Positions 1 to 10,942 of a stretch of 64,000 nt of DNA are shown piece by piece. Positions within the stretch are counted from its first letter, which is position 1. Each line of letters begins with the position of its first letter. The stretch comes from Primulina eburnea (Eukaryota > Streptophyta > Magnoliopsida > Lamiales > Gesneriaceae). The stretch covers positions 51,168,342 through 51,232,341 of the forward strand of contig NC_133101.1 of assembly GCF_022965805.1 (NCBI RefSeq), in the 5' to 3' direction. The notes beneath the pieces were generated by a model, which did no database searches, had not been told where the DNA came from, and saw only the letters and a list, made by a program, of their open reading frames with translations. The translations under genes and the position numbers were made by a program.

Positions 1-419
1 TGAATATTCCTGGAAAGCTTTGACCTTCTTTCACTTGTCACGTAACTTAAATTCTCCCAGCTTCCCACTCCAAATCAAAGAATGTACGGTTTTTCCCTTC
101 ACTTTCGTTTAAAATAATACTCTCTCCATCTTTGTTTTCTACAATTTTTCTTCCCAGCATGTCAAATCATCTCAAAAGTTCCCGACTTAACGTTCCCCCA
201 ATTTGCCTTTCACTTTATCGTCATCCCAAAACTCAAATCTATATTTCCAGCAATTTTCAATATTCGGAATTTGTTTCAAAATTATCAAAGAAGGGTGACA
301 CAAAAAACACAGTGAAACAAATGCACCACCTTAACTGGCACAAAACTATTGACCGACTGATTTGCATCTCAATAAAATCCAAGAAATACAAATAAGACAA
401 GCGGAAACAGAACAAGACT
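1..419. other. 3' flank and probable 3' UTR of the RRP45-like gene
   Basis: This stretch lies downstream, in minus-strand sense, of the stop codon at 420-422. I see no coding similarity in either strand; open frames here are short and of low complexity. It probably holds the 3' UTR and the start of the intergenic DNA. No convincing poly(A) signal could be fixed. Confidence 0.4.
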
Positions 420-3400
420 CTACGAACTGGATGGACCACCAATGAAACTTTTAAATTTCGCATCACCCAACCTGGTTCCATTTTTCTTCGATGAGTGGGT
501 TTCAATTTCCATGTCATCACTTCGATTGACCTTTCGATCCTCAATTTTCAATCTTGTCTTTTCCATTTCTATTGACAAACTACGAACTCCCGTTCTGGCA
601 CCTTTGCTAACATCTACAACTGGGTCAGGGTGTCGTTTGATTTTTCTCAATGCTCTTTCTGTATTATACGACTCAACCTGCACAAAAGAAATGATAACTT
701 TCAAATAACAGAAAAGATCTTTGAAGATCTGTGTACACATGAATTATGCAGACCACTAACAGCTTTCTTTATTTTGTTAGTTATATCAGCAGCCTTTACA
801 GATGCAATGCGCAAGCATTGCAAAATAACACTTTGTATGACTCCATCTCCTCCAGCTTTTTGAATAGCACATACATCACCGTTTGTATTAAGAGTAGCAG
901 TCAATTTTCCTCCCATAACAGCTTCTTCAAAGTCTGATGGATCAATTACCTACAAACACGAGTCAGAGCATAAACAATGCATAGAGGATGCAATTGATTT
1001 CAGAAGAGACAAGAAAAAGGAAAGTCAAGGAAAAATATACTACCAGTTAATGTATTCTTACCACTGTACTCTCACTACCGATAAATGCAAAGGTTATTGC
1101 TACAGGGAGGTGGTGCACAATTAATGGAAGTGGTTCCCTCACCTGTCAGAGTCAACAGTCATATTCAAGCTCAAATTTTAAATTTCAAAGGCAAGTGCAA
1201 GAAAAATATTCCTGCTAAGCAAATTAAAATCCACCAGAACCCCCTTTAAAATCAGTAGACACCGTAATAAAAACCCCTTTAAAATCAGTAGACACCGTAA
1301 TAAAGCAGTGAAACATAGAACTAAAAATAAGAAACAGGCAAAAAAAGCAAAACACACTTGCTCTTCCAATCTACAATGGTCTATTAAGCCAATAAAACAG
1401 AAAGATGTGCAACTTTGAAACTCTAACCGTCAGATTGTTACTTAAATATTCTCTCCTGTTCTTCAATTCCATAGAAAAGAAAGAGACCAGGAACCCGAAC
1501 AAAGCTGGGGGACAATAAATTATCCCAGAAACATTACCTCCAAAATCCCATGTACATGTCTCTACCCTAACATAATTCTCTTTTATGTAATATAATATAC
1601 TGAAAGAAAGCAATTTTATAAATTATGGAAAAACACATGTAAAATATATATTAAAAGACCTAGAATATATATCACATGTACCAAATTTACAGCAGCAAGC
1701 AGATATCAAGTCAACAAACAACTAACTCATTTTTTTCAATCAATGATCCTAAAAATGGTTCGTGGGAGCCCATCAATGATATGTGACTCGATTACATAGT
1801 TGTCAACGACTCAATGCACACCTAGGCCATGGAGCCTGAGGCGCAAGGCAGGTCAGGCGCTTTACCGAAGCAAGGCGCACATTTTTTAGTTTAAAAAAAT
1901 ATATATTTAACTTAGAATAAATATATTAAATTATGAAAAAATTGAGTCACAATGTCACACAAAACAAAAAATAATTAATAAGTTCATAATAATCAGTAGC
2001 ATGATTAAAATTCATAAATCATCCAAATCAAGTTCATCTTCTTCCATCGAATCATCAGAGACTCCACTTGTGTTCTTCTTGGACTTCATCATTTTTTTAT
2101 CAACATTAACTTTTTCTTCTTCATCAAAAAAATGTGAACTCGGTTTTTTTCTGTTTGTTTTGGATGTAGATGCGCTCACAGAGCTCTCTTCTTCTGATTC
2201 AGGTATTGGGGCGTTGGGTGCTAGGGTTTGGGTTTAAACTTAGGCCATTTGTTTTAAACAAGTAATTAAAAAAATTCACTCGGACGTGCTTAACTTAAAA
2301 AATTCACTCGGACGTGCTTAACTTAAAAAATTCACTCGGACGTGCTTAACTTCAAAGGCTAGTCCAGGCAGTGAATCACTGCGCCTGGGACTCGCATGGG
2401 GGCGTCTCTCGCCCTTTGACAACGATGCTCGATTACAATGCAACAATATCTTTAAAAATAATTTATAAAGAATTAGCTGACCTCAGGAGAATGTATGATA
2501 ACTTCTTGATCGTTATCTCCTCCCAATGTGCACTCCGGCCTTCGAAATGTCAAAAGAGCTACTAAAGCAGCAATATTGGCAGCATCAACAAGATTTCTAT
2601 GGTAAAGGCGAAGGAAAACACAAATTAGACAAGGTTTTAGAGTTGCAGAAAAACAAATAATCATGCAATGGGAATTCAAAGGTACCATGTCCAACTCACC
2701 CCCCATTGTCTAGAATGTGGAGATCAATACGAATAGCCCAAACCCATTTTCCGGCAACAACACAAAGTGATTCTGTATCCACAGCTCTGCTTTCCCTATA
2801 ACACGCTTTTCATGTTTCATATGTAACAATAACATTTTTTTAATGTAAACCATGATTGCATTAATAATTCAACAAATCAAGTTTTACAACATTTTGCAAG
2901 AAAAGAGGAATGAAATCCATGAAAACAAAGTTGCTATTACTGTAGGAGCTTCTATGAGCTAAGAAATGAGCAACTTGATTTGCTGTCCTCTTCCAATGCT
3001 GGATACAAGTCAATGGAAATAGAGCGCAGACTTTTCAAACAAAATCAACAGGTCAAGTTTTACAACATTTTTAAGCTACATTTCATCCACAAAATTTTAA
3101 ACGGATGGCCTGAAACTCTTTATGCGCTATCACAATTTACTCCAGATTTTCAAACAACTAGATAAAAGTTCAAACTTCAAACCCAGTGTTTGATAAGCAG
3201 TCCGCATAACATTATGCACCAACACATAGCACTGATCTGTAAGTTTAAAAAAAGAGGTGGAAATTACCTCAATCCACGATCAACTATACGACCTAACTCC
3301 ACCGCAAATACCCCAGGACGACCTATTTCAAATGAAGGATCTGCCATTGGAGAGAACTCGGTGTATATTGAAAGTGTTCCTTCATTAGGGCGATCCCTGT

Positions 3401-4404
3401 AAGGTTGAACAAGTTGGGAGGTCACAAACCCCATCACACGTGTTTGACCCAACTGCACCTCCGATGAACCATCTTCCCTGTGCACATACAAATCCTTCAA
3501 GCCCATTTACACACCCATATAGCTAAGCCATAAGTTGGAAAAAATATCATACTGAAAGGTAATATAATTTTTAGTTGTTCATTTGAATTAAAAAGATGCA
3601 ACCGTTGTCAGTAACAGGTTGAAGCATAGCAGATATTGACAAAAATAATATTACATTCAATTTTTAGACCATGTGATGAGAAATTGTGCTTCGTTCTGTA
3701 TACTCATATGGTAAAGTGTTCATCAGTTTCATTTAAAAAATAGACAAAACTACCATCATGATCTTCCAACTTCCACCTGCATAAGCACTTAAATTTTATA
3801 CAAATTGAAAGCGGCCATATGATCGACAGCAAATCAGCAATCATCATACGGAAGCCATAAGGATACGTGCAAAAGAACTCATTTTCAAGACACTCTTTCA
3901 TTCCATAGAAATAAAAATTCGAGACTCGAGCACCAATGAAAATCAAAACGGCAACAGAAAGGACTTTATTGGGAAAATGTTTAGGCCTAGCATGTACCTT
4001 AGAGTTTTAAGAGCTAAGCACATCAAACCAAAGGTTCAGGAAACTTCACAAGGGACAGACTTTCAAGAAGTCAATTGCATCGCAGAATACATTTTGATGC
4101 GGACAATCAGTCCATAAAGTATAATCATTTTGATTCAATAAAGAAGCTGTATTTTCTTTAATAATTTATAACCGAACCCATATCACCATTAATTTAATGT
4201 CCCAGAAATCATTAAAAACATAATGATGGAAGTATAGAGTATTACGAGCACAAGTAACTAAATGAATGTTTGAGAAAATGGTGTAGTAGATCCTCACCTG
4301 CCAAACTTGATCGTCACATTCCGGTAATCAAATGGTCCACGCCCATCAATTCTAAGATCAGAAAGCAGCGCTGTTTCAATAAACTTCTTCTCATTAAGCG
4401 TCAT
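420..4404 (-). CDS. RRP45: Exosome complex core subunit RRP45 (RNase PH-like), seven coding exons
   Basis: This host gene encodes a subunit of the RNase PH ring of the RNA exosome, which processes and degrades RNA in nucleus and cytoplasm. In plants the ring subunits are structural or RNA-guiding; the Arabidopsis RRP45B homologue is CER7. I read coding exons at 4404-4299, 3477-3268, 2795-2700, 2596-2482, 1142-1062, 949-761 and 677-420, all with GT-AG borders and a continuous frame (about 351 residues). Family hallmarks are DLRIDGRGPFDYR at the N terminus, VQLGQTRVMGFVTSQLVQPY, PNEGTLSIYTEFSPMADPSFE, HILDNGGNLVDAANIAAL and LTATLNTNGDVCAIQK. The start ATG (4404-4402) opens the family-typical MTLNEKKFIETALLS. 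The acidic or basic C-terminal tail is shorter than in Arabidopsis RRP45B (438 residues), ending at GGPSSS. The fifth coding intron (1143-2481) carries a hAT-like element. The border at 4299 is certain to within one base. Confidence 0.88.
1797..2427. mobile_element. Non-autonomous hAT-like element in an RRP45 intron
   Basis: The element is bounded by a 10-bp direct repeat ctcgattaca (1787-1796 and 2428-2437), which contains a possible 8-bp hAT target duplication. Ends carry the inverted motif gttgtcaa/ttgacaac (1799-1806 and 2416-2423). Inside, the minus strand retains a serine- and acid-rich open stretch ending EDELDLDDL then stop (about 2240-2012), which resembles the acidic tail of plant hAT transposases. 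GC-rich tracts with ggcgcaaggc motifs lie next to both ends. The transposase core is missing, so it could only move with help. Class assignment (hAT rather than Mutator) is moderately sure. Confidence 0.6.
2269..2352. repeat. Three tandem copies of a 28-bp unit
   Basis: The unit contains ttcactcggacgtgcttaac and recurs with an exact 28-bp period (core starts at 2275, 2303 and 2331). It lies inside the hAT-like element. The copies are essentially identical, so the expansion is recent. Subterminal tandem repeats are usual in such elements. Confidence 0.9.
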
Positions 4405-5400
4405 CTGCTATGTATTGAGAAAAAAACACCAACAAGTCAGTGATAACCACAAACATAATACAAATTTATTAATTATTACACACTCGAAGAACTATAGAAT
4501 TAGGAGAGAACAGACGCCAAACATGGTTAGGGTTATGCTGGGCCGAGTGTAAAAAAAAAACTTGTTCACTACTTATCAGGAAGTTGAAGTGGGAACACAA
4601 AAGTAAAGTTAGCGGAAAGATGCATGCTCGTGGGACATATTCGAGATGCTTTATAAAATTGGAGGATTTAATCAACACAAGAGAAATTAGAGAGAAAAAA
4701 TCTGGAAAACGACAAATTATGATAGATATAATTATTTTATCCCAATTAGTTGAATTTTGCCTCTCGTATTATTGTAAATCTAATTAATAAACATATATAA
4801 ATATAAAAAATACAATTAATCATGCGTGATTAAACGCTTTTTTAGCCATTGTAGATAATTGCCAACATAATGGTATTGTCGTTTGGCCGTCCATGTCCTT
4901 GTGCTTCCTATATATCTTGTTAAAAAAATTGAAATTAAAATACAAACAATTAAATTTTGTGATTTTTAATAAGCTTTAGATTTGCAAAATAAAAATATTG
5001 GGGGCTAAAACACAAAAAATGTAAACATTTTCGAGTCTTTATTTGTGCAGAAAATTAAGCATACAAGGAACATGAAAATTAAGCATACAAGGAACATGTC
5101 TTCTCAATACATATTCATGTCAATTAGAGTCTTGCGTCCTAGGCCGATTGTTTATAGCCCATCTGTATTAAATTTTTGACGAATTCTCGGGTTCAAGTGT
5201 AATTTGTCAAACCACCACTAAAAAAAATATAGGGTTTTAGAGTAAAACAAACAAGAACCGCAAACGAACTAAATAGAAACGATCAGAGTTAGCGTACCTC
5301 ATCTTCAGGAGTCAAAAGCTTCAAAATTCAAAGAACAACTGCAAGAAGTACGAACTTTTGGTTAAAATCACTGAAAAAACGCTAGGGTTTAAGAGATGAA
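4405..5400 (-). other. 5' UTR exon and leader intron of RRP45-like gene
   Basis: A minus-strand donor (gatgag|gtacgc) at about 5299-5298 and an acceptor just upstream of the ATG (acatag|cag) define a leader intron of roughly 0.9 kb. The sequence 5299-5400 would then be the 5' UTR exon. The exact transcription start is not visible. Leader introns are common in plant housekeeping genes. This is inferred from splice signals and gene position only. Confidence 0.5.
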
Positions 5401-5601
5401 GCGAGAGTGCGAGAATTTTTAAATCGTAGACATGGCTCGTTAATTAAACCAAAGAAATGCCGCAATCCACGTTGCTCACCACCAGCTAGATGTTAGGTTA
5501 GTCGACCAAACGGTTTAAATTCTAAACTGTAAGTGGACTTGGTAACTGGGCTTTGATTTGAGTTATTCCAAAAACTATGAGCCCGAACAAGTAAAATCTT
5601 A
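5401..5601. other. Promoter-side spacer of RRP45, gene-free
   Basis: The sequence lies between the RRP45 5' exon and the Harbinger left end. It should hold the minus-strand promoter of RRP45, but no clear TATA box or other motif can be named. The last three bases (5599-5601, TTA) are the target duplication of the Harbinger element. Confidence 0.4.
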
Positions 5602-6976
5602 GAGGGGTGTATTCAATCTAGGCAATTTAATTACTTTTGATGACTTTCATGGATTTTAGAAATCTAGAGGTATTCAACATGGATTTTTGTAGACTCTATA
5701 AAAGTTTTGGGGTATCCAAATTAGGATTTGTAGAGTTGTTAAAAGTAAAGTGGTATTCAAATTTGATTTTTGAAGACTCTATGAAAATCTACAAGTATCC
5801 AAAATTTCCATAGATTTGCCATGATTCTTATAGATTTCTTTATGTACAAAATTTAAAACACTAGGTACAACAATTAGAAATAAAAAATTCTCTTCTACTC
5901 ACCCTAGAGATTTTGATAGACTTTTATCGACAAATTTTTGCACCCCATATCGGCGGCCGCTCTTCTTCCTCCTGCACAATTCAATCCTTCAAAGGTATTA
6001 TTCCCTTCTTCAGTCATGATTTTTTTGTTGTTGTTGTACAAATTCAAGTTGACTTCTCAATTATTATGGTGTTTCATTTTTTCTTTTTTCCTTGCCCTCT
6101 ATCAATGTCTGTTCATGACATACAGAGAAATTATTGAAGTGGTTAATGTTAAAAAATTGTTGCTCAACACTGGCCAATTCCCTTCGACCACTAGTGATTC
6201 AGGCTGGACCTGAAATGTATTGTCTTGCGCAAAAAAATTGTGAACCCTATCTCCAAATTCATTGCCAGGCATAGATGGTTGTTGCACAAAATTGTTCAGA
6301 TATTGTGTGTTGGTATGCGTATGTTATAATATTGATAGATTAGAATTGGATACTGGCCACCATTTTATAGCTGTGAATAAACTGGACATAATCTTTTCTT
6401 CTAAAGTCCCATACATGTCAATCCTTGCCAACTTCTACGCCTTCATAAAACCTCATTACAAAATAACAAAATAGCACTTTAGAAACTAGATGCAGTGTAT
6501 AAGAAAAAAAATATGCAGTAGTGAATGATGAATGTTGAAATTTTAACTGAGGGGTGACAACCATTTAATACAGGACATAATGATAGTTGGCAAAATATCA
6601 GCTCAGTGCATCATCAAGGAAAGAATAATAATCGAATTAAAAGTGGGCATCCATTAGGTGATTTGGACCTCGGTGGTCTTGAGAACAAGTAATTGAAGAG
6701 GAGAAAAGCTGCCACTAACAAGGCATAAATTCATAATGTTCTCAAATGGAAACAAAAGAACATGGCAAAATATGCACTTCCAGAAACAAAGAAAATGACA
6801 ATCGTCAACAAAAAACTCACAGAATGTTAAATGACTAATAGGCAATCATTTCATTACAGTGAGGACTAAGCTCCAGAAACAACAGTGTTAAATAGTTATT
6901 CTAACATTTATCATACCATGGATCACTGAAACTCTTCAACAAATTTAAAGAGCCCCTCACTAGTACAGAAACGTTT

Positions 6977-7130
6977 GTAAGTATTTTATTATTATTTAAA
7001 TATCATGTTTTTAGTATATGTATATTGCATAGTTTTAGGTTTGAATGAATATAATTAATATTCTGTAAGTTTTTTTTATTATTTAAATATCATGTTTTCA
7101 ATATGCGTATATTGCATAGTTTTAGGTTTG
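6977..7130. repeat. Direct duplication of about 65 bp upstream of the Harbinger ORF1
   Basis: The blocks 6977-7043 and 7065-7130 share ttatttaaatatcatgtttt and tatattgcatagttttaggt with a few differences. The duplication sits just 5' of the first gene, probably in its promoter or 5' UTR. Confidence 0.85.
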
Positions 7131-7212
7131 TTATGGATTATAGAATGTTAATAAAAAATTTTGTGAGTTGTTCTTGATATTTTATCTTATGCATATTCAA
7201 GTAATACTATCA

Positions 7213-8236
7213 ATGGGAGATTCACGAGAAAAATATAATGTGTGGACGATTGAAGAGAGCAATGAATTGCTAAAAATTATGGTTGATGCTGCCATGAGAG
7301 GATGGCGTGATAAGAATGGAGTATTTAGCAAAAAAACTGTAGAAAAGAAAATACTTCCCGCTCTGAACGACAAGATTGGGTGTGCAAAAACTATTACACA
7401 ATATCAAAGTCGTCTAAAGTGGTTCAAAGGAAGATACAGCAGTTATTGTAAGCTTATGCGTCATAACTCTGGTTTTGGATGGGATCCTGAGACAAAGAAA
7501 TTCACGGCTAATGACGAAGTATGGGAAGATTATTTTAAGGTGAGAGTCTTCGAGTTTAAAAAAATAAAATTTATATTTACAATTAGATTTATAACTAGCT
7601 TAACACTTGATGTTATTTTTTGCTCTTTACCAGTCTCACCCTAAACATGAACACTATCGGACAGACACTTTTGAGGATTATGAAGACCTGAGAATTGTGG
7701 TTGGGACTGGAACTGCTACAGGAAAACACTCAATTGGAGTAGGAGATGACACTGATGCAAGAAAATTTGAGATAGAAGAAAATAGGGGAACTAGTTTAAT
7801 AGACGATTATGTGTTTGATCACAACATTGGTGAATATTTCGTGCAAAGCGACGGACAAGAATCTTCGTATCAACCTCCATTTTTCGAGGACTCTATTTCA
7901 TCATTACCCTCTCAGCCCATAAGTTCAGAGGTTCCAGCAACAACTAGGAAACGGGATAGGACCGAGTTTGAAGCAAAATCAAACACATTCAAAAGTATTG
8001 ACCCAAATGCTATGCATGAGTTCTCCCATAGTCTTGAGAAGGTGGTTTCTAAGATAGAATCAATAGGGAATGCAGGTGACACTTGTTGGGATGCTATCAA
8101 GGAGGTCCCAAATTTGGATAATCGTACTCGATATAAGGTGCTTGATTTACTCAATACCAGATCAAAAAAGATGGATTTCTTGAAAATGACCATTGAAGAG
8201 CGTTCGGGATGGATAGATTATAAATTGAATGGCTGA
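7213..8236 (+). CDS. Harbinger ORF1: Myb/SANT-like DNA-binding accessory protein (two exons)
   Basis: This is the accessory protein of PIF/Harbinger elements, which binds element ends and helps bring the transposase to the nucleus. Exons are 7213-7539 and 7634-8236. The intron (7540-7633) has a clean gtgaga donor and ttaccag acceptor and keeps the frame (about 309 residues). The N-terminal ~105 residues form a trihelix-type Myb domain (Myb_DNA-bind_3): YNVWTIEESNELLKIMVDA, then SRLKWFKGRYSSYCKL, then GFGWDPETKKFTANDEVWEDY. The middle is acidic and serine-rich. The C-terminal part (VPNLDNRTRYKVLDLLNTRS) resembles the tail of L10-interacting MYB-type proteins. I chose the ATG at 7213 (MGDSREKYN) because the domain begins right after it; an upstream in-frame ATG at 7168 adds only a hydrophobic stretch. 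Confidence 0.82.
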
Positions 8237-8473
8237 GTATGTTTTGAAATACAATTCTTAAATAGTTACCTTATGTTAAAAATTCTATTCGCATTGTTTC
8301 GAATTGTTTTTCTAATTATTGATCTAGTAGAAAACTCTTGCATTTTGGATGATTTATATAAGTTTTTTGTTTTTTCTTGAACATATCTTGTTTGATACAT
8401 GGAATGGTTTTTAATAAATTTATAGAGTTTCTTTTATTTTAATTATCTGTTTGATATCAGGTAGTTTATTTAA

Positions 8474-9921
8474 ATGTCAAATATCAACGTCGATGAAGTA
8501 GAAGAACAAATGGAAGAAGATGAATTTGAAGAAGAATTACACGAAACTATAAGGTTTTTGTTAGTTGAAGTTCGTGGGAGCCTCTATACTTTAACTAAGA
8601 ATATAGCTAACATGAATTGTGAACATTTCCATCGTCCTTTAAATAGACGACCAATAACTTCAAGGGGATACGATTATATTCATAAAATATTGAAAGAAGA
8701 TCCAACAAACTTTCGAGAGATTTATAGAATGTACCCCGATGTATTTTTAAAATTGTGCAACATCCTTAGAGAGAAAACACATTTACAAGATACAAGACAC
8801 ATTTGTATTGAAGAAATGCTTGCCGTATTTTTACTCGTTGTTGGTCATAATACCCGATATTGCTTAATTCGTAAAACCTTTGAACGATCACACTACAATA
8901 CAAGCCAAAACTTCAACAAGGTGTTGAAAGCATTAAATAGCATTGCAGCAGATATGATGGTCAAACCTGGATCTGCAGTGCCCGAAAAAATAAGAGAGAG
9001 TACAAGATTTTATCCTTATTTCAAAGTAAGTAATGAAATTCTTTTTGTTGTCTTTGTTATTGATGTTGTTGTAATTATTATTATTATTATTATATTGTTG
9101 TTATAGGATTGCATTGGAGCTATTGATGGCACTCATATTCCTGCCACGGTGTTTGGGCGTGATACTAATAGTTATCGTAATCGTCATGGGACGATTTCTC
9201 AAAATGTTTTAGCAGCATGTAACTTTGATTTAGAATTCATATATGTGCTCAGTGGATGGGAGGGATCTGCACATGATTCAAACGTATTGACAGATGCTTT
9301 ATCAAGAAATAACGGGCTTAAAGTGACACAAGGTTATTTTTTAATGCTACTAGCTTATTTAATTTTTTATTTTTATTTTTTAGGATTATATATTCTATAC
9401 ATTAGTTACTTGATCCTACAAAATATGGTTTGATAGGTAAATTCTTTTTAGTGGACGGTGGATATCCAAATCGACGTCAATTCTTGGCTCCTTTTCGTGG
9501 TGTGCGTTATCATCTCCAAGATTTCACTGGCCAAGGTCGCCACCCTGAAGATGCAAAAGAGTTGTTCAATCTCCGTCACGCTTCTTTGAGGAACGTAATT
9601 GAAAGGTTATTTGGTATATTTAAATCGCGGTTCAAATTATTCAAAACTGCTCCTCCGTTTAAATATACGACACAGACAGAGATTGTATTGGCTTGTGCTG
9701 GATTACACAATTTTCTTCGCAAGGAGTGTCGTTCTGATGAATTTCCAGTTGAAACCGAGATTGAAGTTCCACCATCTTCATCAGAACAAGTTTACGAAGT
9801 TGACAACTTTGGTGAATTATTCGATACACAAGAACAACAACGGACAAATGCTAATGCATGGAGAGATGCCATAGCAAATCAAATGTGGAGCGATGTAGAT
9901 CATATTGTCAATATAAGTTAG
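8474..9921 (+). CDS. Harbinger transposase (DDE_Tnp_4 type), three exons
   Basis: The gene encodes the catalytic transposase of the element. Exons are 8474-9025, 9107-9332 and 9437-9921, with gtaag/ttatag and gttatt/tgatag intron borders, giving about 420 residues without a stop. The N-terminal region (PITSRGYDYIHKILKEDPTNF, EEMLAVFLLVVGHNTR) is the usual helix-turn-helix part. The catalytic triad is visible: Asp191 in DCIGAIDGTHI, Asp266 in FFLVDGGYPNRRQFLAPF and Glu315 in SLRNVIERLFGIFKSRF. The first intron contains a (tta)n run. Length and motif order match intact plant Harbinger transposases. It lies 240 bp downstream of ORF1 in the same orientation. Nothing in it looks broken. Confidence 0.9.
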
Positions 9922-10316
9922 ATTTTATTTCATAAACTACTGTTTAAATTTTATCAAATTGTCATACTATTTTGATTTTTTAATCTAATATTCACAAAAA
10001 GAAATTGTTATTTTTTTGATTAATTAATAATTTATGTTGAATTGGTTAGGATCGAGAAGTTCAATTTTGAGTTCTAAATTGACTAGTGATTCATTATTTG
10101 TTAATTGAAAAAGTTAACAGAAGTCTACAAAAGTCTTGCAAAAAGTCTACAGGAATCTATGGAATTCTGTTTAGAAATCTGTGAGATTCTACAAATGTCT
10201 GTCAAATCCACAAAAATCTCTTATTAAAAAAAGTCATTAAAAGTCGTTAAATCTCTAGGTTGAATACACCCATGTTAATTGGGCCGACTACATATATTAT
10301 TTTGTCATTTATTATT

Positions 10317-10452
10317 GGGGAAATTGCTCATAAATCCCTAAACCCAAACTTAACTTGTCCCTAGTTCCCTAGCCATCAAAAACTCTCTTTTAACTCCCTA
10401 AACCTATAAAATTGACAAAACTACCCTTATTCTCTATTTTCTTTTAATTGAT
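10317..10452 (+). repeat. Left terminal inverted arm of the MULE-like element
   Basis: It begins ggggaaattgctcataaatc and pairs with the complement of 18315-18454. Identity is moderate and spread over the full arm, with the best matches around the repeated ctccctaa motif, the acccttat motif and the aattgat inner end. The 9-bp target duplication abuts it at 10308-10316. Confidence 0.75.
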
Positions 10453-10469
10453 CCTCCGCGCTTCAAAAT

Positions 10470-10481
10470 TGGTATCAGAGC
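10470..10481 (+). promoter_or_regulatory. Primer binding site for initiator tRNA-Met (virus)
   Basis: The 12-mer tggtatcagagc is complementary to the 3' end of plant initiator tRNA-Met and is the minus-strand primer site of caulimovirids. It lies at the very left edge of the viral sequence, about 60 bp before the first small ORF. Confidence 0.9.
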
Positions 10482-10530
10482 ATGATTAATTTATTTCAAA
10501 CACGAAAATTTTATTATTACTAGTAACTAA

Positions 10531-10695
10531 ATGTATGAGAAGGAGAATTTCGAAAAAATTATGAATCCGAACTTTAGTTCGAGGAGAATAATTTACAAGA
10601 AATATTCCAATATTTTGGAATACACACAAGTTTATCTAACTATCGTTAGATATCAGAAACAGGCCGAAAAGACCAGATCTTCAATGATCTGTTAA
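10531..10695 (+). CDS. Viral small ORF 1 (54 residues), unknown
   Basis: This is the first ATG-initiated frame of note after the primer site. It begins MYEKENFEKIMNPNF, is rich in Tyr, Lys and Ile, and ends two bases before the next ATG at 10698. I recognise no family. The tight stop-to-start spacing matches the chained ORFs of caulimovirids, which are translated by reinitiation. It could equally be a leader sORF that controls downstream initiation. Confidence 0.45.
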   Translation: MYEKENFEKIMNPNFSSRRIIYKKYSNILEYTQVYLTIVRYQKQAEKTRSSMIC

Positions 10696-10697
10696 AT

Positions 10698-10895
10698 ATG
10701 CCAGGGACTACCATCCAATTCGAAATTGAACTTATTTCCCTGGAAATAAATCAATTAGAACAAGAATTACAGCGAAGTATATGCTTCACTGAACTCAGAA
10801 CAAAAGGTATGCGTTTACAAGGTTTAAAGAACCGTAAAAACATACTTCAAAATCTACTCAGAAGAAATTCTTCAGAGAACAATGGATCTGTATAG
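10698..10895 (+). CDS. Viral small ORF 2 (65 residues), predicted coiled coil
   Basis: The product has a heptad-like pattern (IELISLEINQLEQELQ) followed by a basic part (KGLKNRKNILQNLLRR-like). No family is recognised. It starts 2 nt after the preceding small ORF. Caulimovirids often carry small coiled-coil proteins upstream of the capsid gene. It may be a structural or transmission-related protein, but this is inference from position. Confidence 0.5.
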   Translation: MPGTTIQFEIELISLEINQLEQELQRSICFTELRTKGMRLQGLKNRKNILQNLLRRNSSENNGSV

Positions 10896-10942
10896 ACAGA
10901 AGATCTACGAAGGGAAGCAACAGCACCCTCAGGTAAAAATTT

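Larger units (their letters stand above)
5602..10274 (+). mobile_element. PIF/Harbinger DNA transposon, apparently complete
   Basis: The ends form an imperfect inverted repeat whose core is ggtgtattcaa(t/c)ctag on the left, with its complement ttgaatacacc on the right. Similarity continues inward (gactttcatggatttt and related subterminal motifs). A TTA duplication flanks it exactly (5599-5601 and 10275-10277), the hallmark of PIF/Harbinger insertion. It carries the two genes this superfamily needs, in the same direction: a Myb/SANT-like protein and a DDE transposase. About 1.6 kb of non-coding sequence precedes the first gene and holds AT-rich tracts. Both genes read through once introns with clear splice sites are removed, so this may be an autonomous copy. 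Confidence 0.9.

Noticed and set aside
2012..2237. Plus-strand serine-rich ORF of 78 residues
   Set aside because: It is the reverse strand of the hAT-like acidic tail, which explains its Ser and Phe bias.
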